From: Gorsachius magnificus
Lineage: Eukaryota; Chordata; Aves; Pelecaniformes; Ardeidae
Reading direction: 5' to 3'
DNA length: 64,000 nucleotides
Assembly: GCA_034008185.1 (NCBI GenBank)
Contig: CM067081.1
Location: 30,750,806-30,814,805 of the forward strand
Shown here: positions 63,901 through 64,000 of the stretch, in pieces
Position numbering within the stretch: position 1 is the stretch's first letter
Layout of the letters: each line of letters starts with the position of its first letter
Translations under genes and position numbers: made by a program
The notes under the pieces: generated by a model
Told to the model about the DNA's origin: nothing
The model's database searches: none
Seen by the model: the letters and a program-made list of their open reading frames with translations, nothing else

Positions 63901-64000
63901 AATAGCTACGATGGCAAAGTTTAAGGGAGGAAGCTGCAGGGGTCAAGTCCATAATGACACTGAAGCTTTAGGGAAAGCAAAGACACTTGCCTTTGCCATA
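54956..64000. other. Noncoding DNA, no gene recognised
   Basis: Nine kilobases with no frame longer than 118 codons and no clear transposon. A 16-base T run lies at 60459-60474. An 18-bp direct repeat (ATTACTCATTTTTAGTAG) lies at about 60876-60913. A good-looking 3' splice context (TCTCTCTTCTAG at 60723-60734) precedes a 59-codon open stretch with no recognisable homology. CpG sites gather at about 58778-58873. An A/G-rich run is at 63500-63560. Confidence 0.55.

Noticed and set aside
1..64000. Search for CRISPR arrays, phage or bacterial operons, and endogenous retroviral genes
   Set aside because: No spaced direct repeats of CRISPR type, no compact gene clusters, and no retroviral frames or paired long terminal repeats were seen.

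Overview
This window looks like nuclear DNA from a bird, or less likely another archosaur. It is moderately AT-rich and has few repeats. Most of the repeats that can be recognised belong to the CR1 LINE family, including 3' ends that finish in the 8-bp ATTCTATG tail repeat typical of avian CR1. There is no bacterial or viral gene organisation: no operons, ribosome-binding sites, phage genes or CRISPR array.

I find no protein-coding gene, rRNA or tRNA that I can support. The longest ATG-initiated open frames are about 150-160 codons. They overlap unrelated frames on both strands, carry no recognisable domain, and several run through transposon relics or GC-rich patches. The window is best read as an intergenic stretch or the inside of a very long intron; the flanking gene cannot be named from this sequence.

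Layout. 1-7.6 kb is unique noncoding DNA holding one AT-rich MITE-like element (about 5.75-5.98 kb). 7.6-17 kb is the most repeat-dense part: a CR1 3' end with an expanded tail (7.6 kb), a fragment of a second old repeat (8.7 kb), a 50-bp-period tandem repeat (10.7 kb), a second CR1 tail (12.5 kb), a reversed old CR1 tail (13.6 kb), and a roughly 2-kb decayed CR1 body running from the reverse-transcriptase region to the 3' end (about 15.2-16.95 kb, perhaps from 14.9 kb). 17-42 kb is mostly unique, with a G-quadruplex motif (17.6 kb), a reversed CR1 piece (22.3 kb), a homeodomain-site-rich candidate conserved element (24.0 kb), MIR-type SINE relics (27.7 and 33.8 kb), small CpG clusters (37.3 and 39.1 kb) and a 34-bp duplication (40.5 kb). 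42-64 kb holds a 340-bp MITE-like element with imperfect terminal inverted repeats (42.6 kb), a palindromic old repeat (47.4 kb), a GC-rich CpG cluster (49.4-49.8 kb), a CR1 tail (50.5 kb), a MIR-like relic (52.1 kb), an AT microsatellite (54.9 kb) and otherwise unannotatable DNA.

No set of genes working together is visible. The points of real interest are fossil: several transposon families of different ages. All family assignments were made by eye from remembered consensus patterns, without alignment software.
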